The notes below the pieces were generated by a model, which was given only the letters and a program-made list of their open reading frames with translations, was not told the DNA's origin and ran no database searches. From contig NZ_BDJC01000007.1 of assembly GCF_002005565.1 (NCBI RefSeq), positions 1 through 64,000 on the forward strand: 64,000 bases of DNA, written 5' to 3'. Below, piece by piece: positions 36,419 through 45,173 of this stretch; the stretch's first letter is position 1; each line of letters begins with the position of its first letter. A program made the position numbers and the translations under genes. The stretch comes from Streptomyces sp. JHA26 (GTDB lineage: Bacteria > Actinomycetota > Actinomycetes > Streptomycetales > Streptomycetaceae).

Positions 36419-36744
36419 CTCTTCCTCACCCTCTCGCCGATGTCCGGAGGTGCGGGGGAAGCGCCGCCGGCCGGGATCCTAGGGCTCCGGCCCGCTGGAG
36501 CCGGCGCGACGGCGGTCGCCCACACCTCCAGCTTGTCGGGGCCGACGATGGCCCGCTTGGGCCGGTCGGCCCCTTTCCGGCCCTGACCTGCACGGCTCGG
36601 CCGGTCCCGTCCGGGCCGGGGCGCAGGCCGCGGAAGGGACCGGCCGGCCCCGTGCCCCACCTGTTCGGCCCACGTGGCCTCGACGCCGAGCCCCGATGCT
36701 CACCGGATCGTAAAGGCGCTTCGGCCGGACAGCGGCATTCGGGG
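36419..36744. other. Intergenic region upstream of alcohol dehydrogenase
   Basis: No gene was seen in these 326 bases. They hold one exact island palindrome (36559) and two imperfect relatives near 36538 and 36636, the latter (GGGACCGGCCGGCCC) with one extra base. Confidence 0.65.
36559..36572. promoter_or_regulatory. DevR/OsdR-like palindrome before alcohol dehydrogenase
   Basis: GGGCCGGTCGGCCC is a near-perfect dyad preceded by TT, as in the DevR box consensus. It lies 141 bp upstream of the start at 36418. Confidence 0.6.
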
Positions 36745-37608
36745 TCATCCCGGCTCGGGCACGACCGCGACCGGACACACGGCGTGGTGGAGGACCGTGT
36801 GCGCGACCCGCCCCAACCGGGGACCCGGCCGACCGGAGCTGCGCCGGCCGATGACCAGCAGATCGGCTTCGTGAGAGGCGTGGAGAAGCACACGTCGGGC
36901 CGGCCCCTCGGGGGTGTGCCGGTGCACCGTCACATCCGTCGGTGCGTCGTGCAGGGCCTCTTCCAACGCCTCCGCGGCCCGCTGTTCGAACACGCGCGCG
37001 CCATGGCCGACGAGCAGGGGGTGATCAACGGGCTCGTGGGTAGGGCAACGCCAGGCGCACACGGCATCCAGTGGGACGGCACGCAGCCGCGCCTCCTCGA
37101 AGGCGAACCGCAGAGCCGACGGCATCGCCACCCCCACGCCGACGGCGATCCGGTCGTGCCTGCCGTCGCCGGCCCGGTCGTCGTGGCCGCCACGGACGAC
37201 GACGACCGGGCGGTCGGCCCGGGCCGCCACCGCCATGCTGACGGAACCCAGCACCATGCCGGTGAGCCCGCTGCGACCGCGGGCGCCCACGACGAGAACG
37301 GTTGCGTCACGTCCCATCCGGACGAGGGCGTTCTCCGCTTCCTCCCACAGGACGTGGGCGTCCACGGACAGATGAGGCCGTCGGAGCCGCGCGCGTCCCA
37401 CCGCGGCATCGACGATGTCCCCTGCGATCACTCGGGCGGACGGTTTGCCGAGTTCGCGAGCGAGCGCGGCGCCCTCGTACCGCTCCCACAGCGCGGCGAA
37501 AACGACATGCAGTGACGCGCCGTGCAGGACGGCTTCGTCCGCCGCCCAGTCAACGGCTCGCAGACTGGCTTCGGAGCCGTCGACGCCGACGACGACAGGC
37601 AGGTTCAT
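36745..37608 (-). CDS. Universal stress protein, two USP domains
   Basis: The protein has 287 aa. It begins MNLPVVVGVDGSEASLRAVD, very like the 6506 protein, and shares its middle (ALWERYEG). The first domain has GARGRSGLTGMVLGS as ATP motif; the second is degenerate (GRRSSGRPGPRLGRVAHTV) and ends LHHAVCPVAVV. It follows another USP gene by 41 bp on the same strand and is probably read from the same promoter at 38620. It is likely a paralogue of the 6506 and 8166 proteins. Confidence 0.93.
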   Translation of the reverse strand: MNLPVVVGVDGSEASLRAVDWAADEAVLHGASLHVVFAALWERYEGAALARELGKPSARVIAGDIVDAAVGRARLRRPHLSVDAHVLWEEAENALVRMGRDATVLVVGARGRSGLTGMVLGSVSMAVAARADRPVVVVRGGHDDRAGDGRHDRIAVGVGVAMPSALRFAFEEARLRAVPLDAVCAWRCPTHEPVDHPLLVGHGARVFEQRAAEALEEALHDAPTDVTVHRHTPEGPARRVLLHASHEADLLVIGRRSSGRPGPRLGRVAHTVLHHAVCPVAVVPEPG

Positions 37609-37649
37609 CAGTGCCTTTCTCGAGGATTTCACCCGCGCGGTCCGTCCGG

Positions 37650-38555
37650 TCACTCGTGTGACACGACGGCGACGGGGGCGTCCGCGTGGTGCAGTACCGC
37701 GTGGGTCACCGCACCGATGTGGATGCCGAACGGGCTGTGCCGCACGCGCCTGCCGACCACGAGCAGGCTCGCGTCGTGGGACGCTTCCACCAGGAGGTCG
37801 GAAGGGCTGCCGGGGCGGGACGCCTCGACGACCTCGACATCCGGGTACTTCTGCCGCCACGGACGAAGCGTCCCCGTGAGTTCGGCCCGCTTCTCGCGGG
37901 CGATCTCGTCACGGAGGTCGACGCCGGCGCCCAGGCTGTGGACGCAGAAGGCCGGCAGGTCCCATCCGTTCAGGACGTGGACGGGGCTTCGGCGCAGCTC
38001 GGCCTCGTGGAACGCGGAGTCGACGACGGTGTCGTCGGCGCTGCGGATGTCGAGGCCCAGGACGACCGGCCGAAAGGCGGTGGCGGCGGACGGGATGCCG
38101 GCGGGATCCGCGACGTGTTCGTCGGTGACCTGCTTCCCGGCGCGTACGACGACTGTGGGCACCGGGGCCCGAGCGATCACGGACTGGCCCACGGACCCCA
38201 CCGGGTGTCCACCGATCCCGCTGAGGGCTCGTGATCCGAGCGCGAGCAGATCGGCATCGCGGGAAGCGAGCAGCAGGGCATCGGCAGGCGTACCCGTCGC
38301 TTGCTCGGTGGTGACTTCGACACCCGGGTGTCGCGCCCTCATGCCTTCGGCCGCCTCACGGGGGATCCGCTCGGTCCAGTGCTGGTGGGTCTCGACGCCG
38401 AGCAGCGGGGCCTGAGCCATCGGCTCGGGCACCGGTTCCCACACATGGACCATGCGTACCGGCAGGTCCCGCAGCTCCGCCTCGCGGGCCGCCCACTCCG
38501 CGGCGGCGCGGCTCTCGGCCGAACCGTCGAGACCGACGACGATGGAGCCGGGCAT
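37650..38555 (-). CDS. Universal stress protein, two USP domains
   Basis: The protein has 301 aa. It begins MPGSIVVGLDGSAESRAAAE. The first domain has a partly kept motif (GSRALSGIGGHPVGSVGQSV); the second has GRRVRHSPFGIHIGAVTHAV, degenerate, with LHHADAPVAVV where the usual Cys is replaced by Ala. The ATG at 38555 lies 65 bp downstream of a perfect palindrome pair. It heads a two-gene USP unit on the minus strand and follows the sensor kinase gene. Confidence 0.92.
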   Translation of the reverse strand: MPGSIVVGLDGSAESRAAAEWAAREAELRDLPVRMVHVWEPVPEPMAQAPLLGVETHQHWTERIPREAAEGMRARHPGVEVTTEQATGTPADALLLASRDADLLALGSRALSGIGGHPVGSVGQSVIARAPVPTVVVRAGKQVTDEHVADPAGIPSAATAFRPVVLGLDIRSADDTVVDSAFHEAELRRSPVHVLNGWDLPAFCVHSLGAGVDLRDEIAREKRAELTGTLRPWRQKYPDVEVVEASRPGSPSDLLVEASHDASLLVVGRRVRHSPFGIHIGAVTHAVLHHADAPVAVVSHE

Positions 38556-38619
38556 AGGGCTCACCTCCTGGGTCCGGTCATCTGACTCGAGCTTGACCGG
38601 GTGCGGGTCCACGCTGGAG

Positions 38620-38653
38620 GGGCCGATCGGCCCCGATGGCGGCCGAGTGGCCC
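38620..38653. promoter_or_regulatory. Paired DevR/OsdR-like palindromes before USP pair
   Basis: GGGCCGATCGGCCC at 38620-38633 is a perfect dyad (16 bp with flanking bases). A second copy, CGGCCGAGTGGCCC, starts exactly 20 bp later at 38640. The pair is 65-98 bp upstream of the USP start at 38555, a normal activator position. Confidence 0.65.
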
Positions 38654-38732
38654 TGTCACACACTGCCGCGGCCCGAAGACGGTGCTCCCCCGCAGCCGGC
38701 CCCACCATCGTCCTCGGCCATCGTCCCCGGCA

Positions 38733-40487
38733 TCACGCTCCCAACGGGTGTTCCCTCTGCCCCTCCGGCTCCCCTACAGGCACCCACCAGACGAGGCGAG
38801 TGCCTCCACCCTCCCGGTCGCCCAGTTCGAGGTCCCCGCCGAGCTTCCGCGCACGTTCCCGCATGTTCCGCAGGCCGCTGCGGCGCCCTCCCGGCGCAAG
38901 GCCCACTCCGTTGTCACTGACCACCAGCCGAACGTGCCTGCCATCGGTCTCCAGCACCACATCGGCACGTTCGGCGCGTGCATGCCGGGCGACGTTGGTG
39001 AGCGACTCGGACAGCACTGCCATGATGTGGTCGGCGGTCTCTGCGGGCACATGCGTGTCGAGGAGACCCGCCATCCGGACACCAGGCGCGAAACCGAGGA
39101 GCGGCACGGCCTCATCGACCGCCGTCACCACCCGCGCGCGCAGGCCGGCAGTCGCGCCGTCGTCACGACAACGCAGGCCGAAGATCGTCGTTCTGATGAT
39201 CTTTATGGTTTCGTCGAGATCACCCACCGCACGAAGTACACGTTCCTGAGCCTTCTCGTGCTCGATGAAGCGGCCGGCGCTCTGGAGAGTCATAGCCGTG
39301 GCGAACAGACGCTGGATCGCGAGATCGTGCAGATCCCGGGCGATGCGGTCACGGTCCTCGAGCAGGGCGATCTGCTCGACGTCCCGACGGCGGTCCGCCA
39401 GCTCCATCGCGACGGCCGCCTGAGCGGCGAAGACCTGCAACGACTCCGTCTCCTGCGCGCTGAACTCGTCACTGCCGCTCTCTCGGGCCAACAGGACGAC
39501 ACCCCGCACGCAGCCGCCCGTTCCGATGGGAACGGTCACCGCCGGGCCGAGGCCGTCGAACCGCCTCGGTCCGGCCGAGATCCGTTTGTCCCTGGACACG
39601 TCCGGGCTGCTCACGGGCGCGCCTCGGACGAACGCCTGACCGACCAGGCTGCCCTCGACGGGCAGTACCATCCCGCGCAGGACGTCGGCCTCTGTTCCGA
39701 TCGCCAGTTCCACCGTCAGCGAGTCCGTGCCGCGTACCGGGATGGCCACCATCCCGAGCGTCGCGGCGGTGATCTCCCGACTCCGCTCGGCGATCAACCC
39801 CAGCACGTCACCTTGGTCGGCTCCGGACATCAGCGTGTGGGTGATCTCCGCGTTCACCTGGAGCCATCGCTCACGCAGCCGGGACTCCTCGTACAGCCGT
39901 GCGTTGTCGATCGCCACACCGGCCGCCACAGCCAGTGTCGACAGCACCGACTCGTCGTCTTCGTCGAACCGCAGTCCGCCACGCTTCTCGGTCAGATACA
40001 GGTTGCCGAAGACCTGTTCGCGTACCCGGATGGGCACCCCGAGGAACGTGTTCATCGGCGGGTGATGAGCCGGAAACCCGTAGGACGCCGAGTGCTCGGA
40101 CAGCTTCGCCAGCCGTAGCGGCTCGGGATGCCGGATCAGCTCGCCGAGAATGCCGTGCCCCTCCGGAAGGTGGCCGATTTTCTCGATCTGCCGGTCATCG
40201 ACCCCTACCGTGTGGAAGGCGGACAGCCGGCGTCCGTCCGGGCCGATCACGCCGAGTGCCGCGTATTCGGCGTCGACCAGGGTCGCCGCAGCCTCGACGA
40301 TGGTGTGGAGTACCTGTTCGAGCTCAAGGTCACGCCCGACGGAGAGCACCGCTTCCAGGAGACTGTGCACGCGATCCTGCGTGCTGCGAGCCGCGTCCAG
40401 GCGAGCCTGAAGCTCGCCCAGCAATTCGTCCAACCTCAGTTGCGGCAGCCTCACACGCGCTTCTCGGGCTTCCTCGGAGCTTCCCAC
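38733..40487 (-). CDS. osdK: DevS/DosS-type heme-GAF sensor histidine kinase (OsdK-like)
   Basis: The protein has 584 aa, close to DosS (578). Order: short N-terminal helix (LPQLRLDELLGELQARL), GAF-A (~50-195), GAF-B (~215-365), HisKA_3 with phospho-His near residue 387 (DRDRIARDLHDLAIQRLF) and a HATPase (SESLTNVARHARAERADVV, VVSDNGVGLAP). GAF-A keeps the heme pocket of DosS: HHPPMNTFLGVP gives the axial His (His142, equal to His149) and LYLTEK the distal Tyr (Tyr164, equal to Tyr171). The GTG at 40487 follows GGAGGA. Expected to sense O2, NO, CO or redox state through heme and phosphorylate the DevR-type regulator at 51534. The matching Streptomyces coelicolor system is OsdK/OsdR (from memory). 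Confidence 0.93.
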   Translation of the reverse strand: MGSSEEAREARVRLPQLRLDELLGELQARLDAARSTQDRVHSLLEAVLSVGRDLELEQVLHTIVEAAATLVDAEYAALGVIGPDGRRLSAFHTVGVDDRQIEKIGHLPEGHGILGELIRHPEPLRLAKLSEHSASYGFPAHHPPMNTFLGVPIRVREQVFGNLYLTEKRGGLRFDEDDESVLSTLAVAAGVAIDNARLYEESRLRERWLQVNAEITHTLMSGADQGDVLGLIAERSREITAATLGMVAIPVRGTDSLTVELAIGTEADVLRGMVLPVEGSLVGQAFVRGAPVSSPDVSRDKRISAGPRRFDGLGPAVTVPIGTGGCVRGVVLLARESGSDEFSAQETESLQVFAAQAAVAMELADRRRDVEQIALLEDRDRIARDLHDLAIQRLFATAMTLQSAGRFIEHEKAQERVLRAVGDLDETIKIIRTTIFGLRCRDDGATAGLRARVVTAVDEAVPLLGFAPGVRMAGLLDTHVPAETADHIMAVLSESLTNVARHARAERADVVLETDGRHVRLVVSDNGVGLAPGGRRSGLRNMRERARKLGGDLELGDREGGGTRLVWWVPVGEPEGQREHPLGA

Positions 40488-40730
40488 CGCTCTTCCTCCG
40501 TGGCCCTGGACCCTCGACCGGTACCGGCCCTTCTGCCACGGTAACGTCTCGGGCCAGACGCCGATGCCCGGCTCGTTCCGACCCGTCCCCGGGCGAAGGC
40601 AGTCGGTCGACGAGGGTGAAGCGGCACGGCGTCGACCGGACCCTCGCGAGGGAGCAGCCTTCGACGCCGAGGCCCGCCCGGGCCGGTTCCTCCGGCTGCG
40701 GTCCTGCACGCCCTCCCTCACGATGAAGGT

Positions 40731-42416
40731 ATGGCGCTCATCCGATCCGCTCGCCCCTTCGACGCCTTCCGGGCGCTGGCGGACCGGCGCGGGAGGCCGG
40801 GCGACAAGCTGATCGGGTCCTTGGCGGAGGCCAGGGCCGGAACGCGGGACGACCCCGAAGTCTGGGCGCCCGCCGTCGCCTCCCGCATCGGCCTGCCTGC
40901 CGCCGCCGCGCTGGGGCCCGCCAGTTACTACGCGGACCTCTCCGCCCCGCACGGCGACCGTCATGTGCGGGTGTGCACCGCGACGGCGTGCTTCGCCGCG
41001 GGAGGCGGGGGGCACCTCGCGGAGGTGGAGCGTGAGCTGGGTGTCACCGCGCACACCGCCTCGCCGCGGGGTGAGGTGTCGGTGCAGACCGTTCGCTGTC
41101 TGGGCTACTGCTACGCGGGGCCCGCGGCGCTCGACGGCGACACGCCGTGCACCGGGGCGACGCTCCCGGCCCAGCTCGCGGGGCGGGAGCCACGACGGGC
41201 GCCGGAGATTCCGGCCGCCGACGACACCGGTGACCCGGTTCTGTTGGGCGGTGTGCTCTCCGGTGAGCCGGCGTGGCGGGTGTGGCCGCGGGCGGTGACG
41301 GCCGGCACGCCGGAAGAGGTCCACCGGGAGGTGGCGGCGTCCGGGCTCCGGGGCCGCGGCGGTGCCGGATTCCGCGTGGCGGCGAAATGGGAGGCGGCGG
41401 GTCGCGCACCCGGAACCGTGGTGGTCGCCAACGGCGACGAGGGCGATCCGGGGTCCTACGCCGACAGGCTGCTCATGGAGGCCGACCCGGGACGCGTCGT
41501 GGAGGGACTGGCCCTGGCCTGTTTCGCCTGCGGGGCCGACCGGGGCTTCGTCCTGGTGCGCTCCGAATACCCGGCCGCTTCGGCACGGATGCGGGAAGCG
41601 GTGCGCCTGGCGTACGCGGACGGGCATCTCGGTCCTTCGGTGCACGGCACGGACACCTCCCTGGACATCCACGTCGTCGAGGGCGCCGGCTCCTATGTCG
41701 CCGGGGAGGAGACCGCGCTCATCGCCGGGCTGGAGGGCGGTCGTGGATGCGCCCGGCCGCGCCCGCCGTACCCGACCGAGCACGGTCTGTGGAACGCGCC
41801 GACCGTGGTCAACAACGTCGAGACCCTGGCGGCCGTCCCCTGGATCGTCCGGCGCGGCGGCCGGGCGTACGCCCAGCGCGGTACGCCCGACGAGGCGGGG
41901 ACCAAACTGGTCTGTCTCTCCGAGCGGTTCGCCCGGCCGGGTTGCTACGAGGTCGAGCTCGGCACGCCGGTGCGGCGCCTGGTCACCGAGCTGGGAGGCG
42001 GTCTCAAGGACGGCGCCGGGCTGACGGTGCTCCAGGTCGGTGGGCCGCTGGGCGGTTTTCTCGCCGCCGACGCGCTGGACGTGCCGCTGTCGGAGGCGGG
42101 GCTGTCGGCCGGGGGCGCCGCCCTCGGGCACGCGGGACTCGTCGCCTTCGACGAGCGAGTGGCACCGGAGGACGTGATGCGTCACGTATGGGAGTTCGCC
42201 GCGGCCGAGAGCTGCGGTGCGTGCTCCCCCTGCCGCGTCGGCTCCCGCCGCGGTCTCGCATGGGCCTCCGCCGGAGCCCCGCCGGAGCATGAGTGGGAAC
42301 GGCTGTCGCGGCTCCTCGCCGAGGCGAGCCTGTGTGCCTTCGGACGGCGGATACCGCCCGCCGTGCACAGCCTTGCACGCGCCTGCGGTGGCCGGTTGGC
42401 GGGCTGGGGACCATGA
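40731..42416 (+). CDS. NAD-dependent formate dehydrogenase, diaphorase subunit (NuoEF-like fusion)
   Basis: The protein has 561 aa. The N-terminal part (~75-150) is a NuoE-like thioredoxin fold with 2Fe-2S cysteines (VCTATACFAAGG, VRCLGYCYAG). The rest is NuoF-like: GLRGRGGAGFRVAAKWEAA for FMN/NADH, GDEGDPGSYADRLLM, and a 4Fe-4S site ESCGACSPCRVGSRRG near residue 485. It passes electrons from the catalytic subunit to NAD+ (or back). The ATG of the next gene overlaps its stop by 4 bp. It is divergent from the sensor kinase gene, with 243 bp between; that gap holds a 12-bp palindrome CCCTCGCGAGGG at 40641 but no clear island box. Confidence 0.92.
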   Translation: MALIRSARPFDAFRALADRRGRPGDKLIGSLAEARAGTRDDPEVWAPAVASRIGLPAAAALGPASYYADLSAPHGDRHVRVCTATACFAAGGGGHLAEVERELGVTAHTASPRGEVSVQTVRCLGYCYAGPAALDGDTPCTGATLPAQLAGREPRRAPEIPAADDTGDPVLLGGVLSGEPAWRVWPRAVTAGTPEEVHREVAASGLRGRGGAGFRVAAKWEAAGRAPGTVVVANGDEGDPGSYADRLLMEADPGRVVEGLALACFACGADRGFVLVRSEYPAASARMREAVRLAYADGHLGPSVHGTDTSLDIHVVEGAGSYVAGEETALIAGLEGGRGCARPRPPYPTEHGLWNAPTVVNNVETLAAVPWIVRRGGRAYAQRGTPDEAGTKLVCLSERFARPGCYEVELGTPVRRLVTELGGGLKDGAGLTVLQVGGPLGGFLAADALDVPLSEAGLSAGGAALGHAGLVAFDERVAPEDVMRHVWEFAAAESCGACSPCRVGSRRGLAWASAGAPPEHEWERLSRLLAEASLCAFGRRIPPAVHSLARACGGRLAGWGP

Positions 42417-45100
42417 ACGCGGTCGTGATCGGGGTCGACGGCGCCGACGTCGCGGTACCCGAGGAGTCGTCGCTGCTCACGGCCGTGCGGGCGGCCGGGA
42501 CCGAGCTGCCGGCGCTCTGCTCCGACGACCGGCTCAGTCCCGCCGGGTCATGCCGTACCTGTCTCGTGCGGGCCGGGGGGCGCGTCGTGGCGGCCTGTGT
42601 CACTCCGGTCTCCCCCGGCCTGCGCGTGGACACCAGGGGCGACGATGTCGTGCGGCTGCGCCGGGACGCGGTGGAGGTCATCGTCTCCGCGCTCCCGCCC
42701 CGGGCCCTGGCCGACGGCGGTCCCAGCGAACTGGCCCGTGTCTGCCGGTCGACGGGCATCGGCCCCGAGGCGGCACAGGGCGCCGGAGGCCGGGGCGGGG
42801 ACGACTCCCACCCGTACGTCCACCTGGACCGGGACCTGTGCATCGCCTGCGGCCGGTGCGTGCGGATGTGCTCCGAGGTGCAGGGCACCTTCGCCCTCAC
42901 CCTGGCTGGCCGGGGCAGTGACACGGTCGTGGCCCCGGGTACCGGCGGGCCCTGGATCGAATCGGACTGCGTGGCGTGCGGCGGCTGCGTGGACACCTGC
43001 CCGACGGGGGCGATCAGCCAGCCCGGACCGGCGCGGGGACTCACCTCGGCGTCCCGCCCTGAGGAGGCCCGGACGCGCACCACGTGCGGCTACTGCGGCG
43101 TGGGCTGCGCCCTCGACGTGGTCACACGGGACGGCGAGGTCGCGGCGGTGCTGCCCGCCCGGGACGGCCCGGTCAACCGCGGCCACGCGTGCGTGAAGGG
43201 CCGCTTCTCCCACGGGTTCCGCACCTCCCCGGAACGGCTCACCCGGCCCCTCCTGCGACGCGACGGCGTACTGGAGCCGGCCGGCTGGGACGAGGCGCTC
43301 GCCCACGTCGCCGAGGGCCTGAGGGCCGCCGTCGACGCGGGAGGCCCGGACGCGGTCGCGGCGATCTCCTCGGCCCGCGCCTCCAACGAGGAGAACTACC
43401 TCGTACAGAAGTTCATGCGGGTCGTCATCGGAACCAACAACGTCGACAACTGCTCGCGCCTCTGCCACTCCCCCTCCGCCGCCGGCCTCACCGCCTCCTT
43501 CGGGCTTTCCGGCGGCACCGACACCCTCGAGGACGTGGAGCGGGCCGACTGCCTGCTGGTGGTCGGCGCCAATCCCGTCGAGGCCCACCCGGTGGTCGGA
43601 GCCCGGCTGCTGCGGCAGGTCCTGCACGGAGCCCGGCTGGTCGTCGCCGACCCACGCGCCGTGGGCCTCGCCCCGCACGCCGACGTGCACCTGCGACCGC
43701 GTCCCGGCACCAACGTGGCCCTCTTCCACGGGCTCGCCCACATCCTGCTCGCCGAAGGACTGACCGACGAGGAGTTCCTGCGCGAGCGTGCCACCGGACT
43801 GCCGGAACTCACCGATCTGCTGGCCGACTACCCGCCCGACCGGGTCGCGGACCTCACCGGCGTGCCCGCCCTGGACCTGGTCGCCGCCGCCCGCCTCTAC
43901 GGCCGGGCCGAGCGGCCGGCCATCGTCTACGGTCTGGGCGTGACCGAGCACCTCCACGGCACCGACGGGGTGCGGTCCCTGGCCAACCTGGCGATCCTGC
44001 GCGGCGCCGTGGGCACTGACCGCGGCTACGGGGTCAACCCGCTGCGCGGTCAGAACAACGTCCAGGGCGCCTCCGACATGGGCGCCCTGCCGGACCTCCT
44101 TCCGGGATACGGCAAGGTCACCGACGCAGCCGTCCGCTCGCGGGCCGAGGACGTCTGGGGCGCACCGGTCCCCCCGCGTCCGGGGCTCCGGATCCCGGAC
44201 ATGTTCGCCGCCGCGCGAGCGGGAGACCTGCGGGCACTGTGGATCATCGGCGAGGACGTCTGCGCGACCGACCCCGACGCCGACCGGGTGGCCCGGGCCC
44301 TGGACGCCTGTCCGCTCGTCGTCTGCAACGAACTGTTCCTGTCCGGGACCGCCCGGCACGCCGACGTCGTCCTGCCCGCCGCGTCCTGGCTGGAGAAGGA
44401 CGGCACCTTCGTCAACTTCGACCGCCGGTTCCAGCGCGTCCGCCCCGCCGTGCCGCCTCCGGGGCAGGCCCGCGCCGACTTCGACATCCTCCGGGCCGTC
44501 GCCGAGGTCATGGAAACCGGTCTGGGCTGCCCGACCCCCGCCGACGCCCTCGCCGAGTGCGGCCGGCTCGCGCCCGTCTTCGCCGGGCTCTCCCACGGCC
44601 GCCTGGACCGGGAGGGCTCCGTGCCATGGCCCTGCCCCACGCCCCACGAGCCCGGCGAGGCCAAGCTGTACACGGAGCGCTTCGCCACTCCCGACGGGCG
44701 TGCCCACCTGGCCGCCGCCCCCCATCTCCCGCCCGGTGAACAACCCGACGACGACTATCCCCTGGTCCTGGTCACCGGGCGCCGCTGGGCGCACTACAAC
44801 TCCGGAAGCATGACGCGGCGCGGCGGCAACCTGGCGCTCGATCCGGTCGACTTCCTGGATCTTCACCCCGACGACGCCGGCAGGTACGGCCTGCGGGACG
44901 GTCATGGCGTCACCGTGGAGAGCCGGCACGGCCGAGCCCGGCTGGTCGCCCGCGTCAGTGAGCAGACGGCTCCCGGGCAGGTCTTCTGCTCCTTCCACTT
45001 CCCCTCGAGCGGGGTGAACCGCCTCACGTCGGATGTCGCGGACACCGTCACGTCCTGCCCCGAGTACAAGGTCACGGCGGTCCGCGTGGCCGCGTCGTGA
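42413..45100 (+). CDS. Formate dehydrogenase catalytic subunit (Mo-bisMGD, Cys type)
   Basis: The protein has 895 aa. N-terminal 2Fe-2S domain (LCSDDRLSPAGSCRTC), two 4Fe-4S ferredoxin clusters (CIACGRCVRMC, CVACGGCVDTCP), another 4Fe-4S site (CGYCGVGCALDV), then the molybdopterin oxidoreductase domains. The Mo ligand is Cys in NCSRLCHSPS, where some enzymes have selenocysteine. C-terminal molybdopterin-binding domain has HYNSGSMTRR. With the NuoEF-like subunit it forms a soluble, cytoplasmic NAD+-linked formate dehydrogenase that oxidises formate to CO2, or the reverse. ATGA overlap gives coupled translation. No FdhD or Mo-cofactor genes lie nearby. It could supply or drain reducing power at low oxygen. 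Confidence 0.94.
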   Translation: MNAVVIGVDGADVAVPEESSLLTAVRAAGTELPALCSDDRLSPAGSCRTCLVRAGGRVVAACVTPVSPGLRVDTRGDDVVRLRRDAVEVIVSALPPRALADGGPSELARVCRSTGIGPEAAQGAGGRGGDDSHPYVHLDRDLCIACGRCVRMCSEVQGTFALTLAGRGSDTVVAPGTGGPWIESDCVACGGCVDTCPTGAISQPGPARGLTSASRPEEARTRTTCGYCGVGCALDVVTRDGEVAAVLPARDGPVNRGHACVKGRFSHGFRTSPERLTRPLLRRDGVLEPAGWDEALAHVAEGLRAAVDAGGPDAVAAISSARASNEENYLVQKFMRVVIGTNNVDNCSRLCHSPSAAGLTASFGLSGGTDTLEDVERADCLLVVGANPVEAHPVVGARLLRQVLHGARLVVADPRAVGLAPHADVHLRPRPGTNVALFHGLAHILLAEGLTDEEFLRERATGLPELTDLLADYPPDRVADLTGVPALDLVAAARLYGRAERPAIVYGLGVTEHLHGTDGVRSLANLAILRGAVGTDRGYGVNPLRGQNNVQGASDMGALPDLLPGYGKVTDAAVRSRAEDVWGAPVPPRPGLRIPDMFAAARAGDLRALWIIGEDVCATDPDADRVARALDACPLVVCNELFLSGTARHADVVLPAASWLEKDGTFVNFDRRFQRVRPAVPPPGQARADFDILRAVAEVMETGLGCPTPADALAECGRLAPVFAGLSHGRLDREGSVPWPCPTPHEPGEAKLYTERFATPDGRAHLAAAPHLPPGEQPDDDYPLVLVTGRRWAHYNSGSMTRRGGNLALDPVDFLDLHPDDAGRYGLRDGHGVTVESRHGRARLVARVSEQTAPGQVFCSFHFPSSGVNRLTSDVADTVTSCPEYKVTAVRVAAS

Positions 45101-45173
45101 GGCGGGTGGAGTCGAGTACCCGCGGGTGACCGCGTGCCCGGCGGACACCCCGGAAGGGGCGTTGCCGCGCGGG

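Noticed and set aside
42413..45100. Selenocysteine at the Mo site of formate dehydrogenase
   Set aside because: The residue is an ordinary Cys in LCHSPS; no in-frame TGA is there.
42548..45148. Long minus-strand open frame opposite formate dehydrogenase
   Set aside because: Shadow of the real gene.
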